NCBI RefSeq assembly: GCF_003602095.1 | Contig: NZ_RAHH01000009.1 | Location: forward strand, 124,001-188,000 | Direction of reading: 5' to 3' | DNA from: Rahnella woolbedingensis | GTDB lineage: Bacteria > Pseudomonadota > Gammaproteobacteria > Enterobacterales > Enterobacteriaceae | DNA: 64,000 bases | Part shown: positions 1-10,481 of the stretch, one piece after another | Layout of the letters: each line of letters starts with the position of its first letter | Numbering within the stretch: the first letter of the stretch is position 1 | The notes under the pieces: generated by a model | Database searches by the model: none | What the model was told of the DNA's origin: nothing | What the model saw: the letters and a program-made list of their open reading frames with translations, nothing else | Position numbers and translations under genes: made by a program

Positions 1-535
1 GATCATGCGTTTCAACGTAAGGTCCGTCGAGTAGCTGGATACAGTAAGGCACGCTGGCGAAAATACCGGAAACAATCACCTTACCGTCGGCATCTTTCAG
101 ACCTTCCAGGGTTTCCTGAATGGATTTCGGCTGACCGGGTAAATTGAGGATCAGCGCCTGTTTACGTATCACTCCCACCTGACGCGATAAAATCGCCGTC
201 GGCACAAAGTGCAGGCTAATCTGGCGCATCTGCTCACCGAAACCCGGCATTTCCCGATCGGCAACAGCCAGCGTGGCATCCGGCGTGACATCACGCCTCG
301 CAGGACCGGTTCCGCCGGTAGTCAGAACCAGATGACAGCCACTTTCATCGACCAGTTCGCTGATCGCCTGTTCAATCAGCGGCTGCTCATCAGGGATCAG
401 TTTTGTTTCCAGTTTGTACGGCGTAATAAGCGCTTTTTCCAGCCACTCTTCCAGCGCCGGAATGCCTTTATCCTGATAGACACCGTTTGACGCGCGGTCC
501 GACACTGACACCAGACCAATTCGCAATGTATTCAT
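1..535 (-). CDS. mog: Molybdopterin adenylyltransferase Mog, 3' end outside window
   Basis: Mog adenylylates molybdopterin before molybdate insertion in molybdenum cofactor synthesis, in the cytoplasm. The protein starts MNTLRIGLVSVSDRASNGVY, almost identical to E. coli Mog. The MoaB/Mog-type glycine-rich motif TTGGTGPARRDVTPD is readable around residues 70-85. The ATG is at 533-535. About 178 residues are visible of a family length near 195, so only the last few residues lie beyond base 1. It is followed upstream on the same strand by talB, as in E. coli, with an intrinsic terminator between them, so Mog probably has its own promoter in the short gap. Confidence 0.95.
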   Translation of the reverse strand, partial: MNTLRIGLVSVSDRASNGVYQDKGIPALEEWLEKALITPYKLETKLIPDEQPLIEQAISELVDESGCHLVLTTGGTGPARRDVTPDATLAVADREMPGFGEQMRQISLHFVPTAILSRQVGVIRKQALILNLPGQPKSIQETLEGLKDADGKVIVSGIFASVPYCIQLLDGPYVETHD

Positions 536-612
536 GCTATTTCTCCACAGCATTTTTCTTCGAGATTTGTCTCAGTATATCGGGAACAGGACGAGGGTTT
601 TATCGCAGTCAC

Positions 613-641
613 AAAAAAAGCGGCTGATTAGCCGCTTTTTG
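613..641. terminator. Intrinsic terminator after talB
   Basis: An AAAAGCGGCT / AGCCGCTTTT stem with a GATT loop and a T-run on both strands lies just after the talB stop. It ends talB transcription on the minus strand before mog. Confidence 0.8.
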
Positions 642-659
642 TCGAAAACTGAGCGCTGA

Positions 660-1613
660 TTACAGCAGATCAGAAATCATTTTTTCCAGTTTTCCCTGGT
701 CGATAGCAAACTTACGGATGCCGTCAGCCAGTTTGTCGATAGCCATTGGATCCTGGTTGTGATCCCAGTAGAACTGAGCTTCAGTCAGTGGCGCAGGACG
801 TGGCTTGGTTTCACCGGAGAAGGACAGTTTGCGCTCCAGCGGGCCTTCGCTTTCTGCCAGCTCTTTGAGCAGCGCAGGGGCGATAGTCAGACGGTCACAG
901 CCAGCCAGCTCGATGATTTCGCCAATATTACGGAAGCTTGCGCCCATCACGACAGTTTCGTAGCCGTGTTGTTTGTAATATTCGTAAATTTCGGTCACAG
1001 ACACAACGCCCGGATCTTCATTCGGTGCGAACTCTTTCTTGTCGCCATTAGCTTTGTACCAGTCGAGGATACGGCCAACGAAGGGAGAAATCAGGAACAC
1101 GCCCGCTTCAGCACAAGCACGCGCCTGAGCGAAGGAGAACAGAAGGGTCAGGTTACAATTGATGCCTTCTTTTTCCAGTTTTTCCGCAGCGCGGATACCC
1201 TGCCATGTGGAAGCCAGTTTGATCAGGATACGGTCGTTAGTGATGCCCGCATCGTTGTAAAGTTTGATCAAACGTTTAGCTTTCGCCACGCTCGCATCAG
1301 TGTCGTAAGACAGACGGGCATCAACTTCAGTTGAAATGCGGCCCGGGACCAGTTTCAGAATTTCCAGACCGATGTTGACTGCCAGTTTGTCAGCTGCATC
1401 AGTAATCTGCTGATCGTGATCGCTGCTCTGGTCACGTGCCCAGGCGATTGCTTCGTCGATCAGTTTACGGTATTCAGGAATTTGCGCAGCGCTGAGGATC
1501 AGTGACGGGTTGGTGGTCGCATCCTGCGGCTGGTACAACTTCATTGCCGCGATATCTCCGGTGTCAGCAACAACCTGAGTCATTTGGCGTAGGGAAGTCA
1601 GTTTATCGGTCAT
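660..1613 (-). CDS. talB: Transaldolase B
   Basis: Transaldolase moves a dihydroxyacetone unit from sedoheptulose-7-phosphate to glyceraldehyde-3-phosphate in the non-oxidative pentose phosphate pathway. The sequence matches E. coli TalB along its length, including [15 protein letters not shown] near the N-terminus and the Schiff-base lysine in [12 protein letters not shown] (about residue 132). I chose the ATG at 1613, giving [10 protein letters not shown] and 317 residues, the E. coli length. An in-frame start five codons upstream (MRYAK) exists, and no strong ribosome binding site decides between them. The gene is divergent from yaaJ, as in E. coli, with about 275 bp between. Confidence 0.96.
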   Translation of the reverse strand: MTDKLTSLRQMTQVVADTGDIAAMKLYQPQDATTNPSLILSAAQIPEYRKLIDEAIAWARDQSSDHDQQITDAADKLAVNIGLEILKLVPGRISTEVDARLSYDTDASVAKAKRLIKLYNDAGITNDRILIKLASTWQGIRAAEKLEKEGINCNLTLLFSFAQARACAEAGVFLISPFVGRILDWYKANGDKKEFAPNEDPGVVSVTEIYEYYKQHGYETVVMGASFRNIGEIIELAGCDRLTIAPALLKELAESEGPLERKLSFSGETKPRPAPLTEAQFYWDHNQDPMAIDKLADGIRKFAIDQGKLEKMISDLL

Positions 1614-1888
1614 TTTGGCATATCTCATCGTTTGGACGTTTTCGTATAGGCATTTTCATGCCTTGCCTTTGGCTGATGATAACATGCAAAAAGCCACGCG
1701 CAAGGCGCTTCTCATGGCATGCTCGGCTACGAACATCTATGGATTTATCACCTTCCAAAACACACAAATTCAGCCAAAATGCATATGTCACCGGTTTGAT
1801 AAAAAAGGTATGTTAGCCATCCAAAGTGGTCATTGCCCTTAAGCCAATTAATAAAAACGATGAAGGGTAAATCAACCAAGGACAATTT

Positions 1889-3304
1889 ATGAATGACTTG
1901 CTGGATTTTTTTGACACAATTCTCTGGAGCACAGTCCTGATTTACCTGCTGTTAGGCAGTGGTATTTATCTCACTTTCCGTCTTGGTTTCATTCAGTTTC
2001 GCCGCTTCGGCCACCTCTTCTCTCCGTCACTTTTTAAGCGCAGTGCCGATCCCCGCGGAACGTCACCCTGGCGCGTACTTTGTCTGAGTTTGGCCTCTCG
2101 AATTGGTACCGGTAACCTGACCGGTGTGACGATTGCGATTGTGCTCGGCGGGCCGGGAGCCATTTTCTGGATTTGGATTATTACCGTCTTCAGCATGGCG
2201 ACCGCGCTGATAGAAAACACGCTGGCCCAGATTTATAAAGGCACCAGTGCGCGTAACAAATTTCGCGGTGGTCCGGCAGATTACATGGAGAAAGGTCTGG
2301 GAATGCGCTGGATGGGGATCCTGTTCTCCTTCCTGATGGTAATTTCCTGCGGCTTTATTTTCAGCGCGCTGCAGGCCAATTCGATTGCGCAGGCCTCGTT
2401 TCATCTTCTGCATGTTCCGGCGCTGACAACCGCCTGTATTTTGTCGACTCTGGTCGCCTCGCTGATTTTCGGTGGAATTCGCGCCGTCACCTGGTTGTCC
2501 AAATGGATGATCCCCCTGATGGCTTTCTCCTATTTGCTGCTGGCCGTTTGGGTCATTGGCCACCATGTCGAAAAACTTCCGCAGGTGTTCGCACTGATTT
2601 TCAAAAGCGCTTTCGGGTTGCAGGAAGCTGCGTCCGGCGCACTGGCGTATGGCGTAACTCAGGGTATGCAGCGTGGCGCATTCGCCAGTGAAGCCGGTGT
2701 CGGTTCATCACCAAATGTGGCGGCGATGGCGGCAGTCAGCCATCCGGCGGCGTCGGGATTTAATCAGATGCTGGCGGTATTTATCGATACGGTGGTGATT
2801 TGCACGGCCACTGCGCTGATTATTTTAACCTCTGGCGTACTGGATATTCCCGGGGAATCCACGGGAATTCGCCTGCTCCGCCTGGCCATAGACCCGACAA
2901 TACCCGGCTGGAGTTCGTTTATCCTGGCGATGCTGGTGTTCTCCTTTGCGTTCACCTCAATAGCCGGTAACTATGTCTATGCCGAAAACAATCTCAGCTT
3001 TGTTCACAGCGCCGCACCAGCTAAATTGCTGATTTTCCGGCTGCTGGTGATTGCGATGGTTTTCGGCGGCTGTCTGATGCAACTCCAGATGCTTTGGAAA
3101 CTGGCTGATATCTTCATGGCGCTGATGGCCATTCTGAATCTCACCGCTTTGCTGCTGCTTTCCGGCATCGCGATAAAAGTGGTTAAGGATTACGAGCGTC
3201 AGCGGCGGATGGGGAAAATACCAGTCTTTAATCCTGATCATTACCCTGAATTACGCGGCCAGCTTGAACCGGGCGTGTGGGATAAAACGTCTTCTCCCCG
3301 CTGA
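1889..3304 (+). CDS. yaaJ: Alanine/glycine:cation symporter family transporter (YaaJ)
   Basis: Inner-membrane carrier of the AGCS (DAACS-like) family, which takes up alanine or glycine with sodium or protons. The 471 residues form about 10-11 hydrophobic segments. Family signatures are readable: SLASRIGTGNLTGV near residue 70 and GMQRGAFASEAGVGSSPNVA near residue 260. Length and C-terminus (FNPDHYPELRGQLEPGVWD) match E. coli YaaJ. The start at 1889 follows AAGGACAATTT, a good ribosome binding site. Neighbours talB and yaaA are as in E. coli. The exact substrate cannot be read from sequence. Confidence 0.92.
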   Translation: MNDLLDFFDTILWSTVLIYLLLGSGIYLTFRLGFIQFRRFGHLFSPSLFKRSADPRGTSPWRVLCLSLASRIGTGNLTGVTIAIVLGGPGAIFWIWIITVFSMATALIENTLAQIYKGTSARNKFRGGPADYMEKGLGMRWMGILFSFLMVISCGFIFSALQANSIAQASFHLLHVPALTTACILSTLVASLIFGGIRAVTWLSKWMIPLMAFSYLLLAVWVIGHHVEKLPQVFALIFKSAFGLQEAASGALAYGVTQGMQRGAFASEAGVGSSPNVAAMAAVSHPAASGFNQMLAVFIDTVVICTATALIILTSGVLDIPGESTGIRLLRLAIDPTIPGWSSFILAMLVFSFAFTSIAGNYVYAENNLSFVHSAAPAKLLIFRLLVIAMVFGGCLMQLQMLWKLADIFMALMAILNLTALLLLSGIAIKVVKDYERQRRMGKIPVFNPDHYPELRGQLEPGVWDKTSSPR

Positions 3305-3415
3305 TTTCCACGCTTTTGCCTATTGCTGCCATGCCCCCATCGCCGTGACTTTTTTGCTACAGTATGGCAACGAAAATTTCTGAATTTGAACCGTCACTGA
3401 CCAACGGACGAGATT

Positions 3416-4189
3416 ATGCTGACCATTATTTCACCTGCCAAAACGCTCGATTACGAAAGCCCGCTTGCGACAACGCGCTATACCCAACCGGAGTTGCTGG
3501 ATAAATCCAGTCAGCTGATCACCGTGGCGCGTAAAATGTCCCCTGCGCAGATATCTTCACTGATGGGGATCAGCGATAAACTGGCGCATCTCAACGCCGA
3601 ACGTTTCAATGACTGGCATCCTGATTTCACCCCGAAAAATGCCCGTCAGGCGCTTCTGGCTTTTAAAGGTGATGTGTATACCGGCCTGCAGGCGGAAGAT
3701 TTTAGCGAAAAAGATTTCGATTTTGCCCAAAAACATTTGCGCATGCTGTCCGGTTTATACGGCCTGCTGCGCCCGCTGGATCTGATGATGCCTTATCGTC
3801 TGGAAATGGGGATCCGTCTGGAAAACCCGCAGGGCGCAAACCTGTATGCATTCTGGGGCGAATTACTGACTGAAAAACTTAACCTGTTACTCCGCGAGCA
3901 AAAAAGCAAAGTGCTGGTGAATCTGGCGTCTGACGAATACTTCAAAGCAGTGAAACCGAAACTGCTGGATGGCGAAATCATCAAGCCGGTATTCCTCGAC
4001 GAGAAGAACGGTAAATACAAAGTCATCAGCTTCTACGCCAAAAAAGCGCGTGGTCTGATGAGCCGCTTCATCATCAAAGAGCGTCTTGATAAGCCGAAAC
4101 AGCTTCAGGATTTCAATCTGGAAGGTTACGAATTTGATGAATCACGTTCGCGGGGCAATGAGCTGGTATTTACCCGCCCGGAACGCTGA
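3416..4189 (+). CDS. yaaA: Peroxide stress protein YaaA
   Basis: YaaA (DUF328/UPF0246) lowers intracellular unincorporated iron during hydrogen peroxide stress in E. coli and is an OxyR target there. The 257 residues begin [20 protein letters not shown], and the family signatures SPAKTLD and FKGDVYTGL (about residue 82) are clear. Length matches the family. It lies 110 bp after yaaJ on the same strand and converges on thrC across a shared terminator. I did not recognise an OxyR site upstream. Confidence 0.95.
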   Translation: MLTIISPAKTLDYESPLATTRYTQPELLDKSSQLITVARKMSPAQISSLMGISDKLAHLNAERFNDWHPDFTPKNARQALLAFKGDVYTGLQAEDFSEKDFDFAQKHLRMLSGLYGLLRPLDLMMPYRLEMGIRLENPQGANLYAFWGELLTEKLNLLLREQKSKVLVNLASDEYFKAVKPKLLDGEIIKPVFLDEKNGKYKVISFYAKKARGLMSRFIIKERLDKPKQLQDFNLEGYEFDESRSRGNELVFTRPER

Positions 4190-4206
4190 TTTCCAACGTT
4201 GTACGT

Positions 4207-4237
4207 ATAAAAAAGCCCTCGCGAAGAGGGCTTTTGC
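4207..4237. terminator. Bidirectional terminator between yaaA and thrC
   Basis: AAAAAGCCCTC / GAGGGCTTTT stem with a GCGAA loop and T-rich flank on each strand lies between the convergent yaaA and thrC stops. It can end both yaaA and the thr operon. Confidence 0.85.
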
Positions 4238-4255
4238 ATTTCTGAATCGACGGTT

Positions 4256-5545
4256 TTATTGCGGCAGCGCCATCAGGAATGCACGCATTTCGCTGAAATC
4301 AGCCGGAAGGTTATGCGACAACAATGGCAGATCCGCGCGATCGGCCAGTTCTTTCGGCAAACCGATGTCCTGATCCAAAATCGCTTCCACGCTTTCCTTA
4401 AATTTCGCCGGATGCGCGGTGCCGATGAACAGGCCGAATTCGCCGGTTTGCAGCTGATCACGCAGCACACGGTAGGCAATCGCCGCATGAGGTTCAGAGA
4501 TATAACCGATATTCGCCAGCTCACGCATCGCGTCTTCGGTGGTGTCATCGCTGACCGTGCCAAAGCCCAGGTCTTTCAGCTGCCAGGTTTTACGACGATA
4601 CAGCTCTTCCACACGCGGCCAGTTATTAGGCTGGCTGACATCCATCGCGTTTGAAAGCGTCGCAACGGTTTTCTTCGGATCCCATTCCCCGTTACTCAGG
4701 AAACGCGGCACCGTGTCGTTGGCGTTGGTCGCAGCGATGAAGCGTTTCACCGGCAGGCCGAGAGATCTCGCCAGCAGACCGGCCGTCAGATCACCGAAGT
4801 TGCCGCTTGGCACAGAAATCACCAACTGATTGCGCGCTTCCTGTGGCAGCTGAGCGACGGCTTCAAAGTAGTAGCAAATCTGCGCCAGCAGACGGCTGAT
4901 ATTGATGGAGTTGGCCGAGTTCAGCTTCAGCGCGTGTTTCAGTTCTTCATCATCAAACGCCTGTTTGACCAGCGCCTGGCAGGCGTCGAAATCACCGTCG
5001 ATGGCGACAGTATGAATATTGCCGCCCAGCGTACAGAACAGTTTTTCCTGCAACGGACTGATTTTGCCACGCGGATACAGGATAACGACGCGGACATTTT
5101 TCAGACCGTGGAAGGCGTGCGCCACTGCTGCGCCGGTATCGCCGGAAGTTGCCGTCAGAATGGTGACCGGCTGATCGCCTGAAACCTGCGTCAGGATCTG
5201 CGCCATGAAGCGGCCACCGAAATCTTTAAACGCCAGGGTCGGGCCATGGAACAGCTCCAGACAGGCAATATCTTCTTCCACTTTGGCAACAGGCGCCGGG
5301 AAAGCAAACGCGTTTTTCACGCGCTGATGTAATTCTTCTTCCGGGATTTCATCGCCGATGAAAGCAGAAAGAATGCGGCTGCTGCGGGTGACGAAATCCA
5401 GTTCCAGCAAGCGGTCGATTTCAGTCAGTTCAAATTCAGGCAGTTCCAGCGGGAAGAATAAACCCTGCTGTTTTCCAAGACCTTGTTTAACGGCCTGAGC
5501 AAAGCTGACCTGCTCGTTGTGATCCTTCAGGTTGTACAGTTTCAT
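4256..5545 (-). CDS. thrC: Threonine synthase
   Basis: A pyridoxal-phosphate enzyme that converts O-phosphohomoserine to L-threonine, the last step of the pathway. The 429 residues match E. coli ThrC (428). The PLP-lysine motif PTLAFKDFGGRF is near residue 107, and the phosphate-binding SVPSGNFGDLTAG is near residue 245. It is the last gene of thrLABC. It starts 24 bp after the thrB stop, and the GGGATAACTA upstream of its ATG belongs to the second copy of a 13-bp direct repeat. Confidence 0.97.
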   Translation of the reverse strand: MKLYNLKDHNEQVSFAQAVKQGLGKQQGLFFPLELPEFELTEIDRLLELDFVTRSSRILSAFIGDEIPEEELHQRVKNAFAFPAPVAKVEEDIACLELFHGPTLAFKDFGGRFMAQILTQVSGDQPVTILTATSGDTGAAVAHAFHGLKNVRVVILYPRGKISPLQEKLFCTLGGNIHTVAIDGDFDACQALVKQAFDDEELKHALKLNSANSINISRLLAQICYYFEAVAQLPQEARNQLVISVPSGNFGDLTAGLLARSLGLPVKRFIAATNANDTVPRFLSNGEWDPKKTVATLSNAMDVSQPNNWPRVEELYRRKTWQLKDLGFGTVSDDTTEDAMRELANIGYISEPHAAIAYRVLRDQLQTGEFGLFIGTAHPAKFKESVEAILDQDIGLPKELADRADLPLLSHNLPADFSEMRAFLMALPQ

Positions 5546-5546
5546 T

Positions 5547-5580
5547 AGTTATCCCAATAAATTAACGAGTTATCCCAATA
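5547..5580. repeat. Direct repeat at the thrB-thrC junction
   Basis: The 13-mer AGTTATCCCAATA (plus strand) occurs at 5547-5559 and 5568-5580, 21 bp apart. One copy includes the thrB stop codon; the other holds the likely thrC ribosome binding region. It looks like a short local duplication. Confidence 0.85.
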
Positions 5581-6499
5581 CCCGCGCGCCCGCGGTATCA
5601 AGACGACAAATATGAACAAAGCCTTCGTCATTTTGCAGATAATGCGTCTGCAACCAGTCAGCCATACGTTTCGCTGTTGCGCTGTCATTACAAACGGCAA
5701 ACAGCGTCGGACCGGAACCGGAAATCCCGCAAGCCAGCGCACCAATTTCTTCTGCGGCGCTGCGCGCTTCGGCAAAGCCCGGCAGCAGACGGGTGCGGTA
5801 AGGTTCAGCAATCACATCTTTCATCAGTTTTGCAGCCAGCGCAGGTTGCTGCGTGTGGGAGGCATGAATAAAGCCCGCCAGATAGCGACCGTGACTGATG
5901 CAATCCTGACGGCGGTACTGCGCGGGTAAAATAGCGCGCGCCTCTGCAGTCGAAACTTTGATGCCCGGATACGCCATCACCCACAGCCAGTCGTCAAAGC
6001 TTGGCACGTTCTGGCTGATGATATCGAGCTCTTCGAGCATCAGCTGAATGCCGCCCAGATAGCATGGCGCGACATTATCGAAATGCACACTGCCGGAAAT
6101 ACGCCCTTCCAGCTCGCCCATCAGCATCAGCATCTGGTTTTCATTCAGCGGCTTACCGCAAAATTCGTTCATCGCCATCAGACCGGCGACCACCGAACAG
6201 GCGCTGGAACCTAATCCGGAACCGATCGGCATGTTTTTTTCCAGGGTCATCGCCACCGGCACTTCTTTGCCGATTTCCTGACAGAAACGCTGCCAGCACT
6301 GATAAACGATATTGTCTTCCATGCGGTCTGGCAGTTTGGACACAAACTTGCCTTCGTTTTTCAGACTGAATTCTGTGGCTGCTTCAACAGAAACGCAGTC
6401 GCCCAGCAGCGTGCCATCTACCGGAGACACGGCCGCGCCCAGAACATCGAAGCCTACGCTGACGTTCCCGATTGAAGCCGGGGCATACACCTTAACCAT
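5570..6499 (-). CDS. thrB: Homoserine kinase
   Basis: Phosphorylates L-homoserine to O-phospho-L-homoserine with ATP. It belongs to the GHMP kinase family: the ATP-binding loop [13 protein letters not shown] lies near residue 90, and a C-terminal [12 protein letters not shown] motif is present near residue 265. The 309 residues match E. coli ThrB (310). Its ATG lies one base after the thrA stop, which indicates translational coupling inside the thr operon. Confidence 0.97.
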   Translation of the reverse strand: MVKVYAPASIGNVSVGFDVLGAAVSPVDGTLLGDCVSVEAATEFSLKNEGKFVSKLPDRMEDNIVYQCWQRFCQEIGKEVPVAMTLEKNMPIGSGLGSSACSVVAGLMAMNEFCGKPLNENQMLMLMGELEGRISGSVHFDNVAPCYLGGIQLMLEELDIISQNVPSFDDWLWVMAYPGIKVSTAEARAILPAQYRRQDCISHGRYLAGFIHASHTQQPALAAKLMKDVIAEPYRTRLLPGFAEARSAAEEIGALACGISGSGPTLFAVCNDSATAKRMADWLQTHYLQNDEGFVHICRLDTAGARVLG

Positions 6500-6500
6500 A

Positions 6501-8960
6501 TTAAACTCCTAACTTCCATGACAGCGTTCTCAAAAGATCGGCAAACACACCTGCCGCCGTCACATCATTCCCGGCGCCGTAGCCACGCAGAACCAACGGC
6601 AACGGCTGATAATAGCGGCTGTAAAACGCCAGCGCATTCTCACCATTTTTTACTTTATATAGCGGGTCATTACCATCGACGGCGTCGATTTTTACCTTGC
6701 ACTGACCGTCTTCGATAGCCCCGACATAACGCAATACTTTGCCTGCGGCAGTCGCTTTCGCGACGCGCTCTGCAAATTGTGCATCCAGTTCCGGCAGACG
6801 CGCGACAAATTCATTCACGTCGCCTTCGCTGTTGAAAGAAGCCGGTAAAACAGATTCCACATCGATATCTGACAACTCGAGTTTGTAACCCGCTTCACGC
6901 GCCAGGATCAGCAGCTTACGCGCCACATCCATACCGGAAAGATCATCACGTGGATCCGGTTCGGTATAGCCCATCTCCTTGGCCTGCAAGGTCGCGGCCG
7001 ACAAGGACATGCCTTCATCCAGCCTACCAAAGATGAAGGACAGCGAACCGGAAAGGATACCGGTGAAACGCAGCAACTCATCACCGGCATTCAGCAGGTT
7101 TTGCAGGTTTTCGATAACCGGTAAACCTGCACCGACGTTGGTGTCATAAAGGAATTTGCGACGTGAACCATCGGCTGCTTTGCGCAACTGATGGTAGTAA
7201 TTCATCGACGAGGTGTTGGCCTTTTTGTTTGGCGTAACCACGTGGAAGCCGTCTGCCAGGAAATCAGCGTACTGATCTGCAACTTCCTGACTCGAGGTAC
7301 AGTCAACGATCACCGGATTCAGCAAATGATATTCTTTCACCAGACGGATCAGACGCCCCAGATTCAGCGGCTCTTTCGCAGCCCCCAGTTCTTCGCGCCA
7401 GGTATCGAGCGCAATGCCGTGAACATTGGTCAGCAATGCACGGGAGTTAGCGATACCGCATACGCGCAGATCGATATGTTTGGTTTTCAGCCATTGCTGC
7501 TGGCGGCGGATCTGTTCGATCAATGCCCCGCCCACGCCGCCGACGCCAATCAGGAATACCTCGATCACCTGATCGGTGTTGAACAGCATCTGATGGCTTA
7601 CACGCACGCCGGTGGTGGCATCGTCATTATTAACCACAACGGAGATAGAACGTTCGGAAGAGCCCTGAGCAATCGCGACAATATTGATGTTGGCACGGGC
7701 CAGCGCCGAGAAGAATTTCGCCGAGATACCTCGCAGCGTGCGCATCCCGTCGCCGACGACGGAAATTACCGCCAGCTTTTCCATCACGTCGAGCGGCTCA
7801 AGCAGGCCATCTTTCAGCTCAAGATAGAACTCGTCTTCCAGCGCTTTACGGGCACGTTGCAGCTCGCTTTGCGGCACACAGAAACTGATGCTGTATTCAG
7901 AAGAAGACTGAGTGATCAACACGACGGAAATCCCTGAACGGGACATTACGGCAAATACGCGCGCAGCCATGCCGATCATCCCTTTCATTCCCGGACCGGA
8001 AACGTTGATCATCGCCATGTTATTCAGATTAGTGATGCCTTTTACCGGCGTGCTGTCATCAAGACTTTCACTGCCAATCAGGGTACCCGGTGCCTGCGGG
8101 TTAGTGGTGTTTTTAATCAGGCAAGGGATTTGGAACTGGGCAATCGGCAGGATGGTACGCGGGTGAAGGACTTTCGCGCCAAAATAGGAAAGCTCCATTG
8201 CTTCCTGATACGACATCGATTTCAGCAGGCGGGCATCCGGCACAGTGCGCGGATCACAGGTATAAACGCCGTCAACGTCAGTCCAGATTTCACAGCAGTC
8301 AGCGCGCAGACAGGCGGCCAGCACGGCGGCTGAATAGTCGGAACCATTACGGCCCAGCACCACCAGTTCGCCCTTTTCATTACCGGCTGTGAAACCGGCC
8401 ATCAGCACAATGTGATCGGCGGGAATGGCGCTGGCAGCGATACGGCGGGTGGATTCGTTGATATCCACGGTGGATTCGAGGTAATGCCCCTGAGCAAGCA
8501 GTTTCTCAACCGGATTGATGACGGTAACGCCAAATCCTTTCGCCAGAAATACCGCTTCCATGATGGCGATAGAGAGCTTCTCGCCACGACAGATAATGGA
8601 GGCATTCACGCTGTCAGGGCATTGGCCCAGCAGCGTAATACCATGCATCAGCTGTTTAAGCTGGGCGAATTCCTGATCGACAAACGCTTTCACCTTCGGC
8701 AAATCGAAGCCCGGCTGCGCTGCTGCCAGGCCGTTAATCAACTGACCAAAAATGTTTTCGGCATCGCTCATGATGGTCTGAATGTCCTGTCCTGCGACAG
8801 TTCGCTCAATCATGGCGACCAGATAGTTGGTAATTTTGGCAGGCGCGGATAATACCGTTGCGACCTGTCCCTGACGCGCATTGCTTTCCATAATGTCCGC
8901 AACCCGCAAGAAGCGTTCTGCGTTTGCTACCGAGGTCCCGCCAAATTTCAACACTCGCAT
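6501..8960 (-). CDS. thrA: Bifunctional aspartokinase I / homoserine dehydrogenase I
   Basis: Catalyses the first and third steps from aspartate to threonine. An N-terminal aspartokinase begins [17 protein letters not shown]. Two ACT-like regulatory segments follow, with [12 protein letters not shown] and [11 protein letters not shown] patterns around residues 340-450. The C-terminal homoserine dehydrogenase has the NAD(P) loop [13 protein letters not shown] near residue 470. The ATG at 8960 gives 819 residues (E. coli 820) and follows GAGGAG. A longer reading adds 17 codons but would run back towards the attenuator, so I reject it. Threonine feedback inhibition is expected from the family. 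Expression is controlled by the thrL attenuator upstream. Confidence 0.97.
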   Translation of the reverse strand: MRVLKFGGTSVANAERFLRVADIMESNARQGQVATVLSAPAKITNYLVAMIERTVAGQDIQTIMSDAENIFGQLINGLAAAQPGFDLPKVKAFVDQEFAQLKQLMHGITLLGQCPDSVNASIICRGEKLSIAIMEAVFLAKGFGVTVINPVEKLLAQGHYLESTVDINESTRRIAASAIPADHIVLMAGFTAGNEKGELVVLGRNGSDYSAAVLAACLRADCCEIWTDVDGVYTCDPRTVPDARLLKSMSYQEAMELSYFGAKVLHPRTILPIAQFQIPCLIKNTTNPQAPGTLIGSESLDDSTPVKGITNLNNMAMINVSGPGMKGMIGMAARVFAVMSRSGISVVLITQSSSEYSISFCVPQSELQRARKALEDEFYLELKDGLLEPLDVMEKLAVISVVGDGMRTLRGISAKFFSALARANINIVAIAQGSSERSISVVVNNDDATTGVRVSHQMLFNTDQVIEVFLIGVGGVGGALIEQIRRQQQWLKTKHIDLRVCGIANSRALLTNVHGIALDTWREELGAAKEPLNLGRLIRLVKEYHLLNPVIVDCTSSQEVADQYADFLADGFHVVTPNKKANTSSMNYYHQLRKAADGSRRKFLYDTNVGAGLPVIENLQNLLNAGDELLRFTGILSGSLSFIFGRLDEGMSLSAATLQAKEMGYTEPDPRDDLSGMDVARKLLILAREAGYKLELSDIDVESVLPASFNSEGDVNEFVARLPELDAQFAERVAKATAAGKVLRYVGAIEDGQCKVKIDAVDGNDPLYKVKNGENALAFYSRYYQPLPLVLRGYGAGNDVTAAGVFADLLRTLSWKLGV

Positions 8961-8994
8961 TTCTGGTTCTCTCCTCAAGCTCTCGTTTAAATGT

Positions 8995-9030
8995 AAAAAA
9001 AAAGCCCGCACTGGTTAGGTGCGGGCTTTT
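8995..9030 (-). terminator. thr operon attenuator (Rho-independent terminator)
   Basis: On the minus strand an AAAGCCCGCA / TGCGGGCTTT hairpin with a CTAACCAG-type loop is followed by a run of nine T. It lies 20 bp after the thrL stop and 35 bp before thrA. This is the classical position of the terminator that forms when the leader peptide is translated without stalling at Thr or Ile codons. Confidence 0.93.
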
Positions 9031-9049
9031 TTTCTTTTTCCTGTACGCG

Positions 9050-9118
9050 TCAGCCCGCCCCGTTACCTGTGGTATCGGTGGTGGTAATAATCGTTGTATT
9101 CAGGCTGATGATTCGCAT
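9050..9118 (-). CDS. thrL: thr operon leader peptide
   Basis: A 22-codon reading frame encodes a peptide starting MRIISLNTTIITTTDTT and ending GNGAG, the same end as E. coli ThrL. It contains seven Thr and four Ile codons, so ribosome stalling under Thr or Ile limitation would favour readthrough of the following terminator. It is too short for ordinary gene finders. The ribosome binding site is weak. The peptide has no role other than attenuation. Confidence 0.93.
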   Translation of the reverse strand: MRIISLNTTIITTTDTTGNGAG

Positions 9119-9163
9119 TTTATTTTCTGTCTGTCTTATGGTTTGTACTCTGTCTGCCTCTAT

Positions 9164-9192
9164 TAGCTAAAGCATAAGGCACCACAAGTCAA
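9164..9192 (-). promoter_or_regulatory. Likely thr operon promoter
   Basis: On the minus strand TTGACT at 9192-9187 is followed after 17 bp by TAGCTA at 9169-9164, about 45 bp before thrL. The -35 hexamer equals the one I recall for E. coli thr. The assignment is by pattern only. Confidence 0.6.
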
Positions 9193-9333
9193 TTTTTTTC
9201 TGTTTTTGACCGGTTAGTCACGGACAAAATCAACTGTATAATTCTCTGCCATTAAAACCCTTTACAGTACGATCACCAGATCTGTTCTTATCTTACCGGA
9301 TATCGAACTGTTCAGGAGGAGAATCCCCTCACA

Positions 9334-10020
9334 TCATGAGGTCAGCTTTTTTTCGATGTCATGCAGCAAAGTATGCAGCATTGCCGCGTCGCGCTGCTGC
9401 AAAAGACCGAGGCGCTGATGCAGCCAGTCGGACAATTTCTGGTCATCTTCTGCCCCTACATTTTCCAGCAAACGCCTGACTCTGGCACGTAATGCCAAAA
9501 GCTGACCCGCCTCGGCAGTCTCAGGTTTTGCCGACGTGACCTGGTTCAGGGAAGAGAGCTGATAACAGAAGACCATCACCGCCTGCCCCAGATTGAGCGA
9601 TGGATAATCAGCCAACATCGGTACGCCGGTCAGCACATCCGCCAGTTCTAGCTCTTCATTGGTCAGGCCGGAATCTTCACGACCAAACACCAGCGCAGCA
9701 TGATTCACCCACTGGCTCTTTTCTTCGAGCTGCACCTGCAATTCCTGTGGCGTACAGTAGTAGTGAAATTTAGCCCGGCTGCGGGCGGTCGTGGCAACCG
9801 TAAAATCAATGTCAGCCAGTGCTTCGGCCAGAGTATTGAAATGGAGCGCATTTTGCAGGATCTCCTGCGAACCATGCGCAACCCAGCCGGCTTCCGGCTT
9901 GAGATGCGCCTCGCTGTCGACAATACGCATCGATGCGAAACCCATGGTTTTCATTGCACGGGCTGCCGCACCGACATTTTCCGGGCGAGCCGGGGAAACC
10001 AAAATAATATGAAGTTGCAT
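9334..10020 (-). CDS. lasT: TrmH/SpoU-family RNA methyltransferase LasT (YjtD)
   Basis: A SPOUT-class, SAM-dependent RNA 2'-O-methyltransferase homologue. The substrate of E. coli LasT/YjtD is not firmly known to me. Family motifs are present: VSPARPENVGAAARAMKTMG at the N-terminus, ALVFGREDSGLTNEEL (motif 2) near residue 120, and SLNLGQAVMVFCYQL (motif 3) near residue 150. The ATG at 10020, preceded by AAAGG, gives 228 residues, the E. coli length; a TTG five codons upstream is less likely. Position between arcA and thrL is as in E. coli. It resembles TrmJ but belongs to the LasT branch by context. Confidence 0.88.
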   Translation of the reverse strand: MQLHIILVSPARPENVGAAARAMKTMGFASMRIVDSEAHLKPEAGWVAHGSQEILQNALHFNTLAEALADIDFTVATTARSRAKFHYYCTPQELQVQLEEKSQWVNHAALVFGREDSGLTNEELELADVLTGVPMLADYPSLNLGQAVMVFCYQLSSLNQVTSAKPETAEAGQLLALRARVRRLLENVGAEDDQKLSDWLHQRLGLLQQRDAAMLHTLLHDIEKKLTS

Positions 10021-10481
10021 GTCGGGCCTTTGCAAAGGGAGAAAGAAATTGCCGTCGGTATTTAAGCGATGAAATTTTACCCTGTTCCAAATCTATTCAT
10101 GGCTTATATTCTTCACAAGAACTTAACAGTCGGCTCAATATATTCTTTTATTTTATCGGAAAACGTTACCTTGCAGGTAAAAAAGGTGCTGGCCCGGTTA
10201 AGCAAACAAGATAGAAAAAATTATCATTATTTTTCATGTGGATATATAATAATGATTCATAACGATTTTGCATTTATCTTTCGATTCTTAATCATTTGCT
10301 GAATCGTGTACAATAAATGCCGAAATGTGACTCAAGCGTGCATTCTTGTAAGTGTTTTTCACTGTTCTGTTACCGTGCTACAATTGAACTTGATATATGT
10401 CAACAAACCGTAATTTTGTTGAGTGGTAATTTCGGCACTCGCTGTTATATTGCTGTTAATAGGGTTAGGATATGCGCCGCT
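10021..10481. other. AT-rich intergenic region upstream of lasT and yjjY-like ORF
   Basis: This 460-bp stretch holds the lasT promoter region and distal arcA control sequences. Plus-strand frames at 10069-10302 and 10317-10676 are open, but their composition is unlike a protein and I do not call them. No RNA gene or repeat was recognised. Confidence 0.5.

Noticed and set aside
10069-10302. Open frame of 77 codons upstream of lasT
   Set aside because: AT-rich DNA with low-complexity product and no ribosome binding site.
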